From a bacterium endosymbiont of Escarpia laminata (GTDB taxonomy: Bacteria; Pseudomonadota; Gammaproteobacteria; Chromatiales; Chromatiaceae), in contig QGON01000067.1 of assembly GCA_003660235.1 (NCBI GenBank), positions 77,501 through 141,500 of the forward strand: a stretch of 64,000 nucleotides of DNA. Reading direction: 5' to 3'. A program made the translations under genes and the position numbers. Numbering within the stretch: the first letter of the stretch is position 1; every line of letters starts with the position of its first letter. This document shows positions 36,244-45,896 of the stretch, one piece after another. A model generated the notes under the pieces. It was given only the letters and a program-made list of their open reading frames with translations. It made no database searches and was not told where the DNA came from.

Positions 36244-37821
36244 ATGATGGCCGACGAAAAGGACTGGAAACAGGCATACCAGGAGTTGCTGCTGCAACAT
36301 GAGCAGTCGCTGGATTCCCGTGCCGAAACCGAAGGTCTTCTGGTACGTGTCATTTCCCGTTTGACAGTCGCCACCAGCGGGATGGATCCCAATATTGACC
36401 CCCATCTGAAAAGTATTCGTGACGCCGTTCGCAACGGTGTCAAACCCACCCTGAATGAGCGGCTGAATGCCCTTTCAGACAGTCTGGTTCATCAGCCGGA
36501 CAGCGAAGATTTTGCGGGGGCTGAGCCGCTGAAGATCTGTGGTCAGTTGGTATCGCGTCTGCAACTGCCGAAGAGCGAAATGTCCGAGGCTTCAAGGCTT
36601 TTTAGCCATCTGTTGAGTGACCCCGCCCATGTGGCGGAAACTGAATTGGATCGTTTGGCGACGCTGTTGAATCATGCGGTTACTGAAGGAACTCCTCCTA
36701 AGGATGGTCTGTTGGGGCGTCTTCTCGGCAGCGGAAAGGGGGGCGGCGGTGAGGGGGAGACGCCTAACCATATGCTGATGGAGTTGTTGGATCGCGTCAG
36801 TTGGCCTGGACACTGGGGCACTGAGATCTCCGATTTTCAAGGCCGGTTGGCGGGTAAACCTGCAGCGGATGAGTGGGTCAGGGTGTTGCGGGATCTGTTG
36901 GAGCTGATCTCCCACTCCTATGGGGATGCCCAGGCAGAGATTCAGGAGACAGAAAGTTTTCTCGAAGAGTTGACCCGACGACTGCAGGAACTCGATACCC
37001 ACCTTAGAAGTGGCCATGATAGTCGGGAAGCAGCGATAAAGAGTGGCCGTCGGCTGAATGTGGCAGTTGCCTCCGATGTGGATGGTATCCAATCCTCAGT
37101 GCGGGAAGCGACGGATCTGGGGCAGTTGAAGCGGGCGGTTGCAGAGCGTCTGGATCGCATCCATCTGAGTATGGATCAGTTTCTCGCGGATGAAGAGCAG
37201 CGTTACCAAAATGCTGAAATCGAGGAGCGTACCCTGCGGGAGCGTCTGCGGGAGATGGAGCAGGAATCGGATGATATACGTTTTCGCATGGTCGAGGCGC
37301 ATCATCTTGCGCTGCAGGATGCGCTTACAGAGCTGCCTAACCGGTTGGCCTATGACGAGCGGGTCAGCCAGGAGTTTGCGCGTTGGAAAAGGTTTGGAGA
37401 GCCGCTCTCCATGCTTGTCTGGGATGTGGATGACTTCAAGAAAATCAATGATCGTTATGGCCATCAGGCGGGTGACAGCGCCCTGAGAATCATTGCAAAA
37501 ACACTCCAGAAAAGGTTTCGCGAAACGGACTTTATCGCCCGCTATGGTGGAGAGGAGTTTGTTACCCTGCTTTGTGGTACAGATCAGGAAAAGGCGCTGA
37601 GCGTGGCGGAAGAGATGCGCGAGGCGGTCGGAGCGAGCGGATTCCATTCAGGCACCAAGGCAGTTCAGGTATCCATCTCCTGCGGCATCAGCTGTTTTGA
37701 GGAGGGTGACACGGTCGAGGCTGTCTTCGGTCGCGCTGACAAGGCGCTTTACGCGGCCAAGGGTAAGGGAAAAAACTGCTGCGAACTTGCCCGAACTCCA
37801 TCCCAGCCGGCTAACCAATGA
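36244..37821 (+). CDS. GGDEF-domain diguanylate cyclase
   Basis: 525 aa from ATG 36244; a TTG start at 36193 would add 17 residues. The C-terminal GGDEF domain (~345-520) has the active site GGEEF at 435-439 and an intact inhibitory I-site RETD five residues before it, so it should make c-di-GMP from two GTP with product inhibition. The N-terminal ~330 residues are cytoplasmic and mainly helical (coiled coil around 215-340); no membrane segment is seen. The 3' end overlaps the converging gene at 37811 by 11 nt. Confidence 0.92.
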   Translation: MMADEKDWKQAYQELLLQHEQSLDSRAETEGLLVRVISRLTVATSGMDPNIDPHLKSIRDAVRNGVKPTLNERLNALSDSLVHQPDSEDFAGAEPLKICGQLVSRLQLPKSEMSEASRLFSHLLSDPAHVAETELDRLATLLNHAVTEGTPPKDGLLGRLLGSGKGGGGEGETPNHMLMELLDRVSWPGHWGTEISDFQGRLAGKPAADEWVRVLRDLLELISHSYGDAQAEIQETESFLEELTRRLQELDTHLRSGHDSREAAIKSGRRLNVAVASDVDGIQSSVREATDLGQLKRAVAERLDRIHLSMDQFLADEEQRYQNAEIEERTLRERLREMEQESDDIRFRMVEAHHLALQDALTELPNRLAYDERVSQEFARWKRFGEPLSMLVWDVDDFKKINDRYGHQAGDSALRIIAKTLQKRFRETDFIARYGGEEFVTLLCGTDQEKALSVAEEMREAVGASGFHSGTKAVQVSISCGISCFEEGDTVEAVFGRADKALYAAKGKGKNCCELARTPSQPANQ

Positions 37822-38408
37822 GCGGGCCGTCATCCTGAATATAAAAATAGCACCAAGCCTTGTCATCATCTCCCTGTAGTGTTTTGAGCAGTGCCGTCGA
37901 CGGCTGCGCCTCCTGGGGAAAGATATTCTCCACCAACAGAAAAAAACGGCCTGTGCCTGTGCCTGCCGCCTGCCGCCTGCCGCCAGTTGTAGGTTGCCGG
38001 GTTCTGCCGATTGCCGCAGTGTGGGCATGTCGCCTGATAACGCTTTGGCTGTTTTGACCAGGCCCTTATCAGAGCCTCCCATTGCGGGATGCGTTTACGG
38101 CACGCTTTACAGCTGGGTGCATTGCTGTTTTTTCCCCCTAGAAATACCGGATCAGTGTAGGGGCCGTCTATCTTGAGATGACAGAAAGGTTGGTTATCCT
38201 CTGTGGGTTTCAGTTGTATGTAAGGTGAGCACCCCATGAACGTGACCAACTGCATGAAGCGCTCGCCCAACAGAAAATCTGCCCCGTTCTCCGGGGGGGT
38301 GTGTGCGCCGATAAAATCGATGTCACGCAATCGCGCAAGCAGATCCGCTATATCAGCCGGAACATAAAAAGCATCTTCCGGGGTCAGTACGAGGCGGCCT
38401 GTATGCAT
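37811..38408 (-). pseudogene. Zinc-ribbon-like protein gene interrupted at a heptamer tandem repeat (frameshift or phase-variable)
   Basis: As it stands, ATG 38408 reads 180 aa to a stop at 37866, but after residue ~147 (YNWRQAAG) the sequence turns into low-complexity junk. A neighbouring frame carries a clear protein end: GRFFLLVENIFPQEAQPS, then LQGDDDKAWCYFYIQDDGP, with a stop at 37811. The break is at (GCGGCAG)x3 plus (GCACAG)x2 followed by T7. Removing one heptamer, or one T, joins the two frames into about 196-198 residues. The protein has CKAC and CPHC pairs about 40 residues apart (zinc-ribbon-like). Function unknown. Confidence 0.75.
37949..37985. repeat. Intragenic tandem repeat: 3 x 7-mer and 2 x 6-mer
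   Basis: On the minus strand: three GCGGCAG units followed by two GCACAG units. Seven is not a multiple of three, so copy-number changes shift the reading frame of the host gene. A T7 run follows closely. Confidence 0.85.
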
Positions 38409-38505
38409 CTTTGGGATTCAAAGGATTAGTTGAGTTGGGATTGATCTTACCGCTATTTGCTGTACTTTGTTCAGGTGAAATGGGCTTGCTCCAAGGCGGG
38501 AGAAG

Positions 38506-39807
38506 ATGATGCCGAGACAGACCGTAAAAGAACAAAAACATCTTTTTTCCACCTATTGGCCTGCACTGGTGCTGGCGCTGCTTGCTTTCGGCGTCGCCTA
38601 TCAGTTCGTTGTGCCCCCACCGCCTAACCACCTGACTATTGCTGCGGGCAGCCCTGAAGGGGCTTACTATCAGTTCGCCCTGAGCTATAAGAAGATTCTG
38701 GCAAGGGAGAAGGTGCGGCTGGATATCATCGAGACTGCGGGATCCATTGAAAACCTGGGACTGTTGGAACGGCACGATGCTCAAATAGGGTTTGTACAGG
38801 GTGGTACGGGTTCAGGCCGGACAACGGACGAGTTGCGCTCCCTGGGAGGTATCGAGTATGAACCCATGTGGGTCTTCTATCGCGGGAATCAACCGCTTCG
38901 GCAGCTCACTGATGTGGCTGGAAAAAGGGTCGCAGTGGGTACTGACGGCAGTGGAACAAAGGCGCTGACGCTTTTTCTCTTGCGTGACAATGGTGTGGAT
39001 GAGCAGGCGATTGAAACGGTCTCACTGGGTGGACGGCAGGCGCTGGAAGCTTTGGTGAAGGGTGAAGTGGAGATTGCGGTATTCGTAGTCTCACCCACCG
39101 CTCCGCTGGTTCGAACCCTACTCGAGCAACCTGGGATCCATCTGATGAACTTCCATCGGGTGGATGCCTATGCGCGTCGGCACAATTTTCTCTCCAGTGT
39201 TAATCTGCCGGAAGGCGCAATGGATCTGCAGAAGAATATCCCTGCGGAATCCGTCAGCCTGCTGGCCCCGGTCGCCAATCTTGTGATGAACGATTCACTG
39301 CATCCGGCGTTGGCGGACCTGCTGCTGCAGGCGATGGATGAGGTGCATGGTAATGGTGGCTGGTTTGGGGCGCGGGGAGATTTTCCCACCTCCGAGTTTC
39401 TGGAGTTTCCCCTCAGCGATGAGGCTGGCCGGTTCTACAAGCATGGAGCGCCTTTTCTGCAGCGCTATCTGCCATTTTGGGCGGCAACCCTGGTGGATCG
39501 CCTGAAAATAATGCTGCTGCCCCTGGTGATGGTGCTGTTGCCGCTCTTCAAACTCATGCCGCCGGTCTATAACTGGCGCATGCGGGCCCGTATCTATCGC
39601 TGGTACAGTCAGTTGGAGGTGCTTGACGGTATGAGTCGCAAGTCGCTGACTGCAGAGCAAAAAGAGATCTTGTTGAAGGCGTTGTTTGATCTCAGGGAGG
39701 AGGTGATGAAGATTGATGTGCCCCTCTCTTTTTCCGGTCAGCTCTATGACTTGCGCATCCATATCAAGTTGGTGCGAGGGTCTGTGATGGGGACAGATGA
39801 TTCGTGA
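38506..39807 (+). CDS. TAXI-family TRAP-type solute-binding protein, membrane anchored
   Basis: 433 aa. One N-terminal membrane segment (~17-36), then a TAXI substrate-binding domain (LTIAAGSPEGAYYQFALSYK, then VRLDIIETAGSIENLGLL, IGFVQGGTG, KRVAVGTDGSGTKALTLFLL). A second membrane region near residues 325-350 (MLLPLVMVLLPLFKLMPPVYNW) and a ~70-residue cytoplasmic tail follow, unlike free periplasmic TAXI proteins. No TRAP permease gene is next to it. The hybrid kinase 390 nt downstream suggests a possible sensing role (inference). Confidence 0.85.
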   Translation: MMPRQTVKEQKHLFSTYWPALVLALLAFGVAYQFVVPPPPNHLTIAAGSPEGAYYQFALSYKKILAREKVRLDIIETAGSIENLGLLERHDAQIGFVQGGTGSGRTTDELRSLGGIEYEPMWVFYRGNQPLRQLTDVAGKRVAVGTDGSGTKALTLFLLRDNGVDEQAIETVSLGGRQALEALVKGEVEIAVFVVSPTAPLVRTLLEQPGIHLMNFHRVDAYARRHNFLSSVNLPEGAMDLQKNIPAESVSLLAPVANLVMNDSLHPALADLLLQAMDEVHGNGGWFGARGDFPTSEFLEFPLSDEAGRFYKHGAPFLQRYLPFWAATLVDRLKIMLLPLVMVLLPLFKLMPPVYNWRMRARIYRWYSQLEVLDGMSRKSLTAEQKEILLKALFDLREEVMKIDVPLSFSGQLYDLRIHIKLVRGSVMGTDDS

Positions 39808-40199
39808 GTGCGTTTTACTTCAGCATACGATGCCTCTGGCCGCCGCCGCTGCAGTGATAAATTTGATCCAAATATCGATATATCAAAGAGTTGTCGTTAA
39901 AGAAAGGTTGTTTTTTTGATGATGATCAAGCTGTTTCAGGTTACAGTATGCGGGCTGGTTCCGGTAATGAAGAGAATGAGCGTGACAAGTGCGCCATAGA
40001 GCGTATAGCCACCCACTTAATACATATGGAAGTGACGCGTCGGGGCAGCCGCATTGTAGAAGTGATATGTTTTGGGGGCTGTCTTCGGTATGTTGATTTT
40101 TTGCGGACAAAGGAGATGCGCCGGCACACGCCTGTTCTATGTGGCGGCACGGACTGAGATCGTTGTTCCCAGTACTCTTTTCAGAGAAGGTGCTGTGCA
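39808..40199. other. Intergenic region before the hybrid kinase
   Basis: 392 nt with open frames on both strands but no credible gene. No strong promoter, repeat or hairpin was recognised. Confidence 0.55.
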
Positions 40200-43100
40200 A
40201 TGAAAGGGTTGAGGGGGGGGGCATTAGGTTTCCAACTGATCGTCAACCTGCTGCTGATTTCTGTACTCGCTTTGACGCTTGCGTTCACGCTGCTCTATTT
40301 CGTCTCCCCGCTCTTTGCTGAGACTCATTTCCCCTCTGTTGTAACCCTGGTTGCGGTCTTCGGCCTTACCCTTGTTATCATTCTGTTTGTTGCGCTTTGG
40401 ATGGAAAAGCGCTTTTCCGTTCCTTTGGATCAACTGCTTGAGGCACTGAAGTCACTCTCCAGTGACGGTGACTACACACTACGTCTGAAACCCAAGCAGC
40501 ACACAGGATTTGGTAAACTCTACGAAGGCATCAATGATCTGCTGGAAGCGATTCAGCGTCGCGATACCTCGATATCCGCGTACAGTTCAGACATGTCGCG
40601 TCTGGTTGAGGCGCGGACGAGTCAACTCAGCCGCGAGCATGTCGAACTGGAAAAAAAGATACAGGACTTTGCCAGGGCAAAGAGCCGTGCAGAGGCTTCG
40701 AATCGGGCCAAATCCCGCTTTCTGGCGGATGCGACCCATGAAATCCGTGCCCCCATGAACGGCATGTTGGGCATGACCGAGCTGTTGTTGGGAACCCAAC
40801 TTGATGAGAAACAGTTTCACTATGCGAACACGATCCGCAATTCCGGCGGCACATTGCTCAATATCGTCAATGATCTGCTCGATTTCTCCAAGATCGAGGC
40901 AGGCAGGCTGGATCTGGAAACTGTCGATTTTGATCTCCAGACGTTGGTGGCAGAGACCTGCGAACTCTTCAAAAAACCTGCGCACCGTAAAGGCCTGAGT
41001 CTCGAATATGAGTTGGAAGAGGATGTTCCCAGCGGGATGCGGGGCGATCCCACACGTCTGCGACAGGTGCTGACTAATCTCCTGGGTAATGCCATCAAAT
41101 TCACTGAAAGTGGCGAGGTCCGGCTTACTGTCAGTCGATTAGAGCATGGGGTGCAGGCGATACCGCTCTGTTTTCAGGTAACCGATACAGGTATCGGAAT
41201 TCCTGAAGAGAAGCAGTCTGAGATATTTTCCGCCTTTACTCAGGCGGATGGTTCAACTTCCCGCTATTTCGGTGGAACGGGCCTGGGACTCTCAATCTCA
41301 CAGCAGTTATCTCAACTGATGGGAGGGTACATCACCGTGGAGAGTGAGCTGGGGTGTGGCAGCACTTTCCGCTTCGCCGCCGGTTTTGCTGCTCCTTCGG
41401 AGAATTGGCAGAGTGAACAGGAATCTGCTGGTCTGAGCGACGAGAGTGTGACCCTGCCGGTTTTTGCAGCCAGAGTCCTGCTGGCTGAGGATAATCCGGT
41501 CAATCAGGAAGTGACGGAGGCCATGCTGCAGCAGCTGGGATGCCAGGTCGATATCGTTACCGACGGGGAACAGGCCATCGAGGCAGTACGCCGCCTCTCC
41601 TACGATCTGCTACTCATGGATATCCATATGCCGGGGCAGAACGGTATAGAAGCGACTCAGGCAATCAGACGGGCTGAAAGTGACTCGGATAAGCGGCTTG
41701 TTATCGTCGCGACCACCGCCAGGACCTCGGCGCAGGATCTGGATCAGTACCTCCAGCAGGGGCTGGATGATTTTCTCGCCAAGCCTTTTGAGCTGACAGA
41801 TCTGGCCAGTCTGCTGGGACGGTGGCTTACTCCTGTGTCAGGTGAGCCGCCGGAAGTGGGTGACGAGCTACAGGAGGTGATGGATGAGTCTTCCTCGAAG
41901 GATGCGCTGGTTCCACAAAAGATGGAAAAACTGCGCACCCACTACAATGGAAAGCGGCAGGGTCGTTTCTCCCAACTCGTAAAGATCTATCTTGAAAGCT
42001 CCCACAGACTGTTGGACAACCTCCTCGATGGCGTTGAGACCCTGGATGCAGGTGCCATCTCCCAGGCTGCGCACAGTCTGAGTGCAGCCAGTGGCAACCT
42101 GGCTGCAACCGAACTGGCAACTCTCTGTAAGACCCTGGAACTTGAAGGCCGGGCAGGGCAGTTGGCTAATGCCCCGGAACGTCTGGCGGCCATTGAAGCG
42201 GAGTACAGCCGTGTCGGTGATGCCCTGCAAGGCTTGGTGCAGAAAGAGCGGGGAGCAGATGAGGGCGGCGAGGCTGGCAGTGAAAATATGGGTGGCCCCA
42301 GGATTCTTATCGTGGATGACGAGATCACGGCAAGACAGATTGCCAAGGATGTGTTGGAGGATAGTGGTTTTGAGGTGCTGGAAGCTACCGAGGGATATGA
42401 AGCCCTGGAGTTGTTCGAGCAGGAGCAGCCAGACCTGGTGCTGCTGGATGTGGAGATGCCGCTGCTGGACGGGTTTGAGACCTGCCGCCGTATGACCCGG
42501 CGGATGGAAGCGAAGGACATACCTATCGTCATGGTAACAGGCCGCGGTGATATCGAAGCGGTGGAGCGCGCCTACACCATGGGGGCCACAGACTTCGTCA
42601 CCAAACCGGTGAAGTGGCCCATACTGCTACAGCGCATTAACTACATTCTGGCTTCTGCCGAGATCCTGGAGAAGCTCAGGCAGAATGAACGAAGTCTCGC
42701 CCATGCCCTGGAAGAGTTGCGCCGCAAGCGGGATGAGGCGCTCTCCGCAGTGAAGGCGCGGGGTGAATTCCTGGCTAACATGAGTCATGAGATCCGTACC
42801 CCGATGAATGGGGTGATGGGAATGTTGGCCCTGCTGGAAGATGCCGAGCTGGAGGGTAAGGAGCGGGACTACCTGGATACCGCACGACGTTCCGCCGATT
42901 CCCTGCTGCACATCATCAACGACATACTCGATTTCTCCAAGATAGAAGCGGAAAAATTGACGTTGGAGTGTGTGGATTTCGATCTGGGCCGGTTGGTGGA
43001 GGAGACCGCGTCGCTGTTCGTGGAATCCGCCAACAGTAAGGATCTGGAGTTGAACTGCTACATCGCAAACTCCATCTCTGGGATCTTCAACGGTGACCCG

Positions 43101-44720
43101 ACCCGCATTAGACAGGTACTCTCCAATCTGGTGAGTAATGCCGTAAAGTTTACCAATCGTGGTGGCGTTTTTCTGAAGGTTGAACTCCAGGAGGAACACG
43201 GCGGAAAGCAGTGGATACGCTTTACTGTCGAAGATACCGGCATCGGTGTTCAGGAAGGCGACCAGGCGCATCTTTTTGAGCCCTTTACTCAGGGCGACGG
43301 CTCCGTCACACGAAAATATGGTGGCACAGGGCTGGGGCTGAGCATCAGTAAGGAACTGGTCAGAATGATGGGTGGGGAGCTCGGTATGACCAGCCGCGTG
43401 GGACGGGGCTCCAGTTTCTTCTTTCATCTTCCGCTGATGCATGTTTCAAAGGCAGAGCCTTTCCGGATAGTGTCGGAGAGTGACGAGTCCGAACATTGGG
43501 CCATGATTGTGGGAGGCAGTGCAACCAGTCGTTTTGTGCTGGAAACCTACCTTGAGACAGACCCTTTCCTGAAACTCTCTACCTGTGCAAGTTACTCCCA
43601 GGCGATGCAGATTCTGCATGAGAATGCAGTCCGGGGGACGCAGAAGTACCAATTGCTGCTGCTGGATTGTGATGCCATTGAGTCCGGGGGGAGGGAGTAT
43701 GTCGAAGGTCTGAAGAACGATCCTGCAACCAATGGTATAAAGATCGTATCCCTGCTTCAGGGTGGGCACTCGGTGAGTGACTATGATGTGGGCGAGATCG
43801 ATGGTGTATTGGCCAAGCCGGTTCGTAAGGCTCAACTGTTCGAGATGCTTAGTAATCTCTTCAATAATAGGGATAATACGATGTTTCAACAGGGGAGAGA
43901 AGGAAAGAGAGAGCAGCAGATTCTGCCTCGGTTTCAGGGGCTTGTGCTGGTGGTTGACGATGAGCCGATGAACCTCATGGTGGCAGTGGGGATTCTGGAG
44001 AAGTTAGGCATCTCTTCCGCCGAGGCGAAGAATGGACAACAGGCGATCGAAAAGAGCCGGATGGTGGAGTATGACCTGATTCTCATGGACTGCCAGATGC
44101 CGGGGATGAGCGGCTATGAAGTGACAGGGATGATTCGCAATCGTGAAGTGTTGAGTGGTGGGACCCGGACTCCCATTATCGCGATGACGGCAAATGCGAT
44201 GGAGGGGGCGAGAGAAGAGGCGATCCAGCACGGCATGGACGACTACATCAGCAAGCCCTTCCAGCCTGGCGAGCTTGCCAGCCTGCTTTCCAACTGGCTG
44301 CTGCCTGCCCCCCAGGAAGCGGTTGATTCCCCGGATCAGGCCGGGACAGATGTGGATCTCATCGAGGGTGCTGAGCCTGGGCAGCGGCCGGTGGTTTGGG
44401 ATCGAGAGGCTGCTCTGAAAACCATCGATGGTGACGAAAAGCTGTTGGGACAGATGATTGAGATGTTTGTTGAAAGGGTCCCGGTCACCCTTGGCCAGAT
44501 CATATCTGCAATGGATGAGGACGATGCTGCGGTCATGGCCGGGTCGGCCCATGCATTGAAGGGGCTGGTCAGCCACTTTTCCGCCTATCGGGCAAGAGAT
44601 CTGGCCGCAGAGCTGGAGAAAAGAGCGAAGCGTGGTGAACTGGCGGGTGTGGATGAGCTTGTGGGAAGTCTGCGGCTTGAGGTTGAAACCCTGGTGACGA
44701 ACCTGGGAGAAGCCAGGTAG
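40200..44720 (+). CDS. Hybrid sensor histidine kinase with two kinase cores, receivers and two Hpt domains
   Basis: 1506 aa. Order: two membrane segments (~10-33, 42-62), HAMP-like linker, HisKA with His180 (ATHEIRAPMNG), HATPase (~290-405), receiver with Asp474 (LLMDIHMPG), Hpt with His625 (AAHSLSAASGN), receiver with Asp750 (VLLDVEMPLLDG), a second HisKA with His863 (MSHEIRTPMNG), HATPase (~970-1085), a degenerate receiver (~1100-1215), receiver with Asp1297 (LMDCQMPGMSG) and Hpt with His1451 (SAHALKGLVSHF). The first half alone resembles BarA; the second kinase lacks its own sensor. No response regulator gene is adjacent. Output target unknown. Confidence 0.93.
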   Translation: MKGLRGGALGFQLIVNLLLISVLALTLAFTLLYFVSPLFAETHFPSVVTLVAVFGLTLVIILFVALWMEKRFSVPLDQLLEALKSLSSDGDYTLRLKPKQHTGFGKLYEGINDLLEAIQRRDTSISAYSSDMSRLVEARTSQLSREHVELEKKIQDFARAKSRAEASNRAKSRFLADATHEIRAPMNGMLGMTELLLGTQLDEKQFHYANTIRNSGGTLLNIVNDLLDFSKIEAGRLDLETVDFDLQTLVAETCELFKKPAHRKGLSLEYELEEDVPSGMRGDPTRLRQVLTNLLGNAIKFTESGEVRLTVSRLEHGVQAIPLCFQVTDTGIGIPEEKQSEIFSAFTQADGSTSRYFGGTGLGLSISQQLSQLMGGYITVESELGCGSTFRFAAGFAAPSENWQSEQESAGLSDESVTLPVFAARVLLAEDNPVNQEVTEAMLQQLGCQVDIVTDGEQAIEAVRRLSYDLLLMDIHMPGQNGIEATQAIRRAESDSDKRLVIVATTARTSAQDLDQYLQQGLDDFLAKPFELTDLASLLGRWLTPVSGEPPEVGDELQEVMDESSSKDALVPQKMEKLRTHYNGKRQGRFSQLVKIYLESSHRLLDNLLDGVETLDAGAISQAAHSLSAASGNLAATELATLCKTLELEGRAGQLANAPERLAAIEAEYSRVGDALQGLVQKERGADEGGEAGSENMGGPRILIVDDEITARQIAKDVLEDSGFEVLEATEGYEALELFEQEQPDLVLLDVEMPLLDGFETCRRMTRRMEAKDIPIVMVTGRGDIEAVERAYTMGATDFVTKPVKWPILLQRINYILASAEILEKLRQNERSLAHALEELRRKRDEALSAVKARGEFLANMSHEIRTPMNGVMGMLALLEDAELEGKERDYLDTARRSADSLLHIINDILDFSKIEAEKLTLECVDFDLGRLVEETASLFVESANSKDLELNCYIANSISGIFNGDPTRIRQVLSNLVSNAVKFTNRGGVFLKVELQEEHGGKQWIRFTVEDTGIGVQEGDQAHLFEPFTQGDGSVTRKYGGTGLGLSISKELVRMMGGELGMTSRVGRGSSFFFHLPLMHVSKAEPFRIVSESDESEHWAMIVGGSATSRFVLETYLETDPFLKLSTCASYSQAMQILHENAVRGTQKYQLLLLDCDAIESGGREYVEGLKNDPATNGIKIVSLLQGGHSVSDYDVGEIDGVLAKPVRKAQLFEMLSNLFNNRDNTMFQQGREGKREQQILPRFQGLVLVVDDEPMNLMVAVGILEKLGISSAEAKNGQQAIEKSRMVEYDLILMDCQMPGMSGYEVTGMIRNREVLSGGTRTPIIAMTANAMEGAREEAIQHGMDDYISKPFQPGELASLLSNWLLPAPQEAVDSPDQAGTDVDLIEGAEPGQRPVVWDREAALKTIDGDEKLLGQMIEMFVERVPVTLGQIISAMDEDDAAVMAGSAHALKGLVSHFSAYRARDLAAELEKRAKRGELAGVDELVGSLRLEVETLVTNLGEAR

Positions 44721-44825
44721 ACCGGGTTCCAAAAGTGCCGTAGGCCCGATCAAGCTTGCGGATCGGGTGCTGAGGCCGAAGCAAAGCCCTACGCAGCCGG
44801 TTTCGTCACGTTTGAACCGGTCTAC
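44717..44825. repeat. Dispersed palindromic repeat, copy E
   Basis: GTAGACCGGGTTC ... GAACCGGTCTAC arms enclosing CCGATCAAGCTTGCGGATCGGG, itself a hairpin. The left arm begins within the kinase stop codon. It lies between the converging kinase and dsrC-like genes. Confidence 0.75.
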
Positions 44826-44927
44826 AAAAAAACATCGGACAAACCCATCTGTTCAGAGGCAGGGTAACATTGGTTTACGCTTCGCTTATCCAACCTACAA
44901 AATGTCCCAACTTAATTGTCGGAATAA

Positions 44928-45317
44928 CTACAGGCAACTCCTTCCCACCGGGACTGATAATCCGGCATAGCGGCAGGCCATCTTGGCGCCGCCCGGAAAC
45001 AGTTTGTTGATGTAGGTCCTGGTCCAGCGGCAGTTGTGCTGGTCTTTACAGAGATTGCGTGAAAGTATCGGCATCTCCGGCGCTATGTCAAACTCCTGGT
45101 AAAATCGGTGCAGGAAGTCGATCAGCGTCCAGTGATCCTTGCCCAGCACAACTGCGTCTCTCTGCGCCAGGGTTTCAGCTACCAACGGACTCCAGTCTTC
45201 TGCATTCACCAGATAGCCGTCGCTATCGGTGGCTATCAGTCTGCCGTCTATTTCGAGAACTTCTGCGGTATTGATCTGTGTGGCGGCGTGAATCCTCGCC
45301 TGTTCCTCCAATCGCAT
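44928..45317 (-). CDS. DsrC/TusE-family sulfur-relay protein
   Basis: 129 aa with a perfect GGAGGT ribosome-binding site. Family features: EIDGRLIATDSDGYLVNAEDWSP, LGKDHWTLIDFLHRFYQE, and a C-terminal MACRYAGLSVPVGRSCL. DsrC carries sulfur on its penultimate cysteine to or from dissimilatory sulfite reductase; TusE passes it to tRNA thiolation. Here Cys115 and Cys128 are 13 apart instead of the usual 11, because two residues are inserted after Gly125. It is isolated from dsr genes, so it is probably a DsrC-like paralogue with a regulatory or specialised role. Confidence 0.87.
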   Translation of the reverse strand: MRLEEQARIHAATQINTAEVLEIDGRLIATDSDGYLVNAEDWSPLVAETLAQRDAVVLGKDHWTLIDFLHRFYQEFDIAPEMPILSRNLCKDQHNCRWTRTYINKLFPGGAKMACRYAGLSVPVGRSCL

Positions 45318-45415
45318 CTTGCACCTCCGGGTGGATCGGATACTGCTGCTTGGGGATTATGATTGTTATAGCCTAAAAATAGCAGGGAAATAGGTTGGCT
45401 GCAGAGAAAGGTTTG

Positions 45416-45889
45416 TCAGTCTGTTTCATGTTTGGCAGAAAAAAAGAGGGCGTCGAAGATCATCAGTGCTACCCCGACAGTGATTGCAGAGTCGGCGATG
45501 TTGAATGCGGGCCAGTAGTGCTCCTGGTAGTGAAAGTGCAGAAAATCGATGACGTGGCCAAAAAGCAAACGGTCAATGACATTTCCGATAGCACCGCCAA
45601 CAATCAGTGAGAGGGCGACGGCGATGGTTTTTTCCGCAGGTTTCAGGCGCCAGATCCAACCGACCAACACTGCGGAGACCCCCAGCGCCAGGATGATAAA
45701 GAACCAGCGCTGCCATCCCCCCTGATCACTGAGAAAGCTGAACGCAGCCCCCTCGTTATACATCAGAGTGAGATCGAAGAACGGCAGCAGGGTTGACGGC
45801 TGATAGGCGGACAGCGCCGCCTCCGCCCACTGCTTGGTTGCCTGATCGAGCAGGAGGATGAGCAGTGAAAGCCAGAGCCAGCGTGGCAT
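45416..45889 (-). CDS. lspA: Lipoprotein signal peptidase (signal peptidase II)
   Basis: 157 aa from ATG 45889, 7 nt after the ileS stop; a longer frame runs back through ileS and is not used. LspA removes the signal peptide of diacylglyceryl-prolipoproteins. Four membrane segments are visible. The catalytic aspartates lie in GGAIGNVIDRLLFGHVIDF and FNIADSAITVG. The ileS-lspA pair is standard in gammaproteobacteria. Confidence 0.96.
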   Translation of the reverse strand: MPRWLWLSLLILLLDQATKQWAEAALSAYQPSTLLPFFDLTLMYNEGAAFSFLSDQGGWQRWFFIILALGVSAVLVGWIWRLKPAEKTIAVALSLIVGGAIGNVIDRLLFGHVIDFLHFHYQEHYWPAFNIADSAITVGVALMIFDALFFSAKHETD

Positions 45890-45896
45890 GGTGACC

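Noticed and set aside
39883-40224. Frames on both strands before the hybrid kinase
   Set aside because: No ribosome-binding site, low-complexity content and no hydrophobic or conserved pattern.
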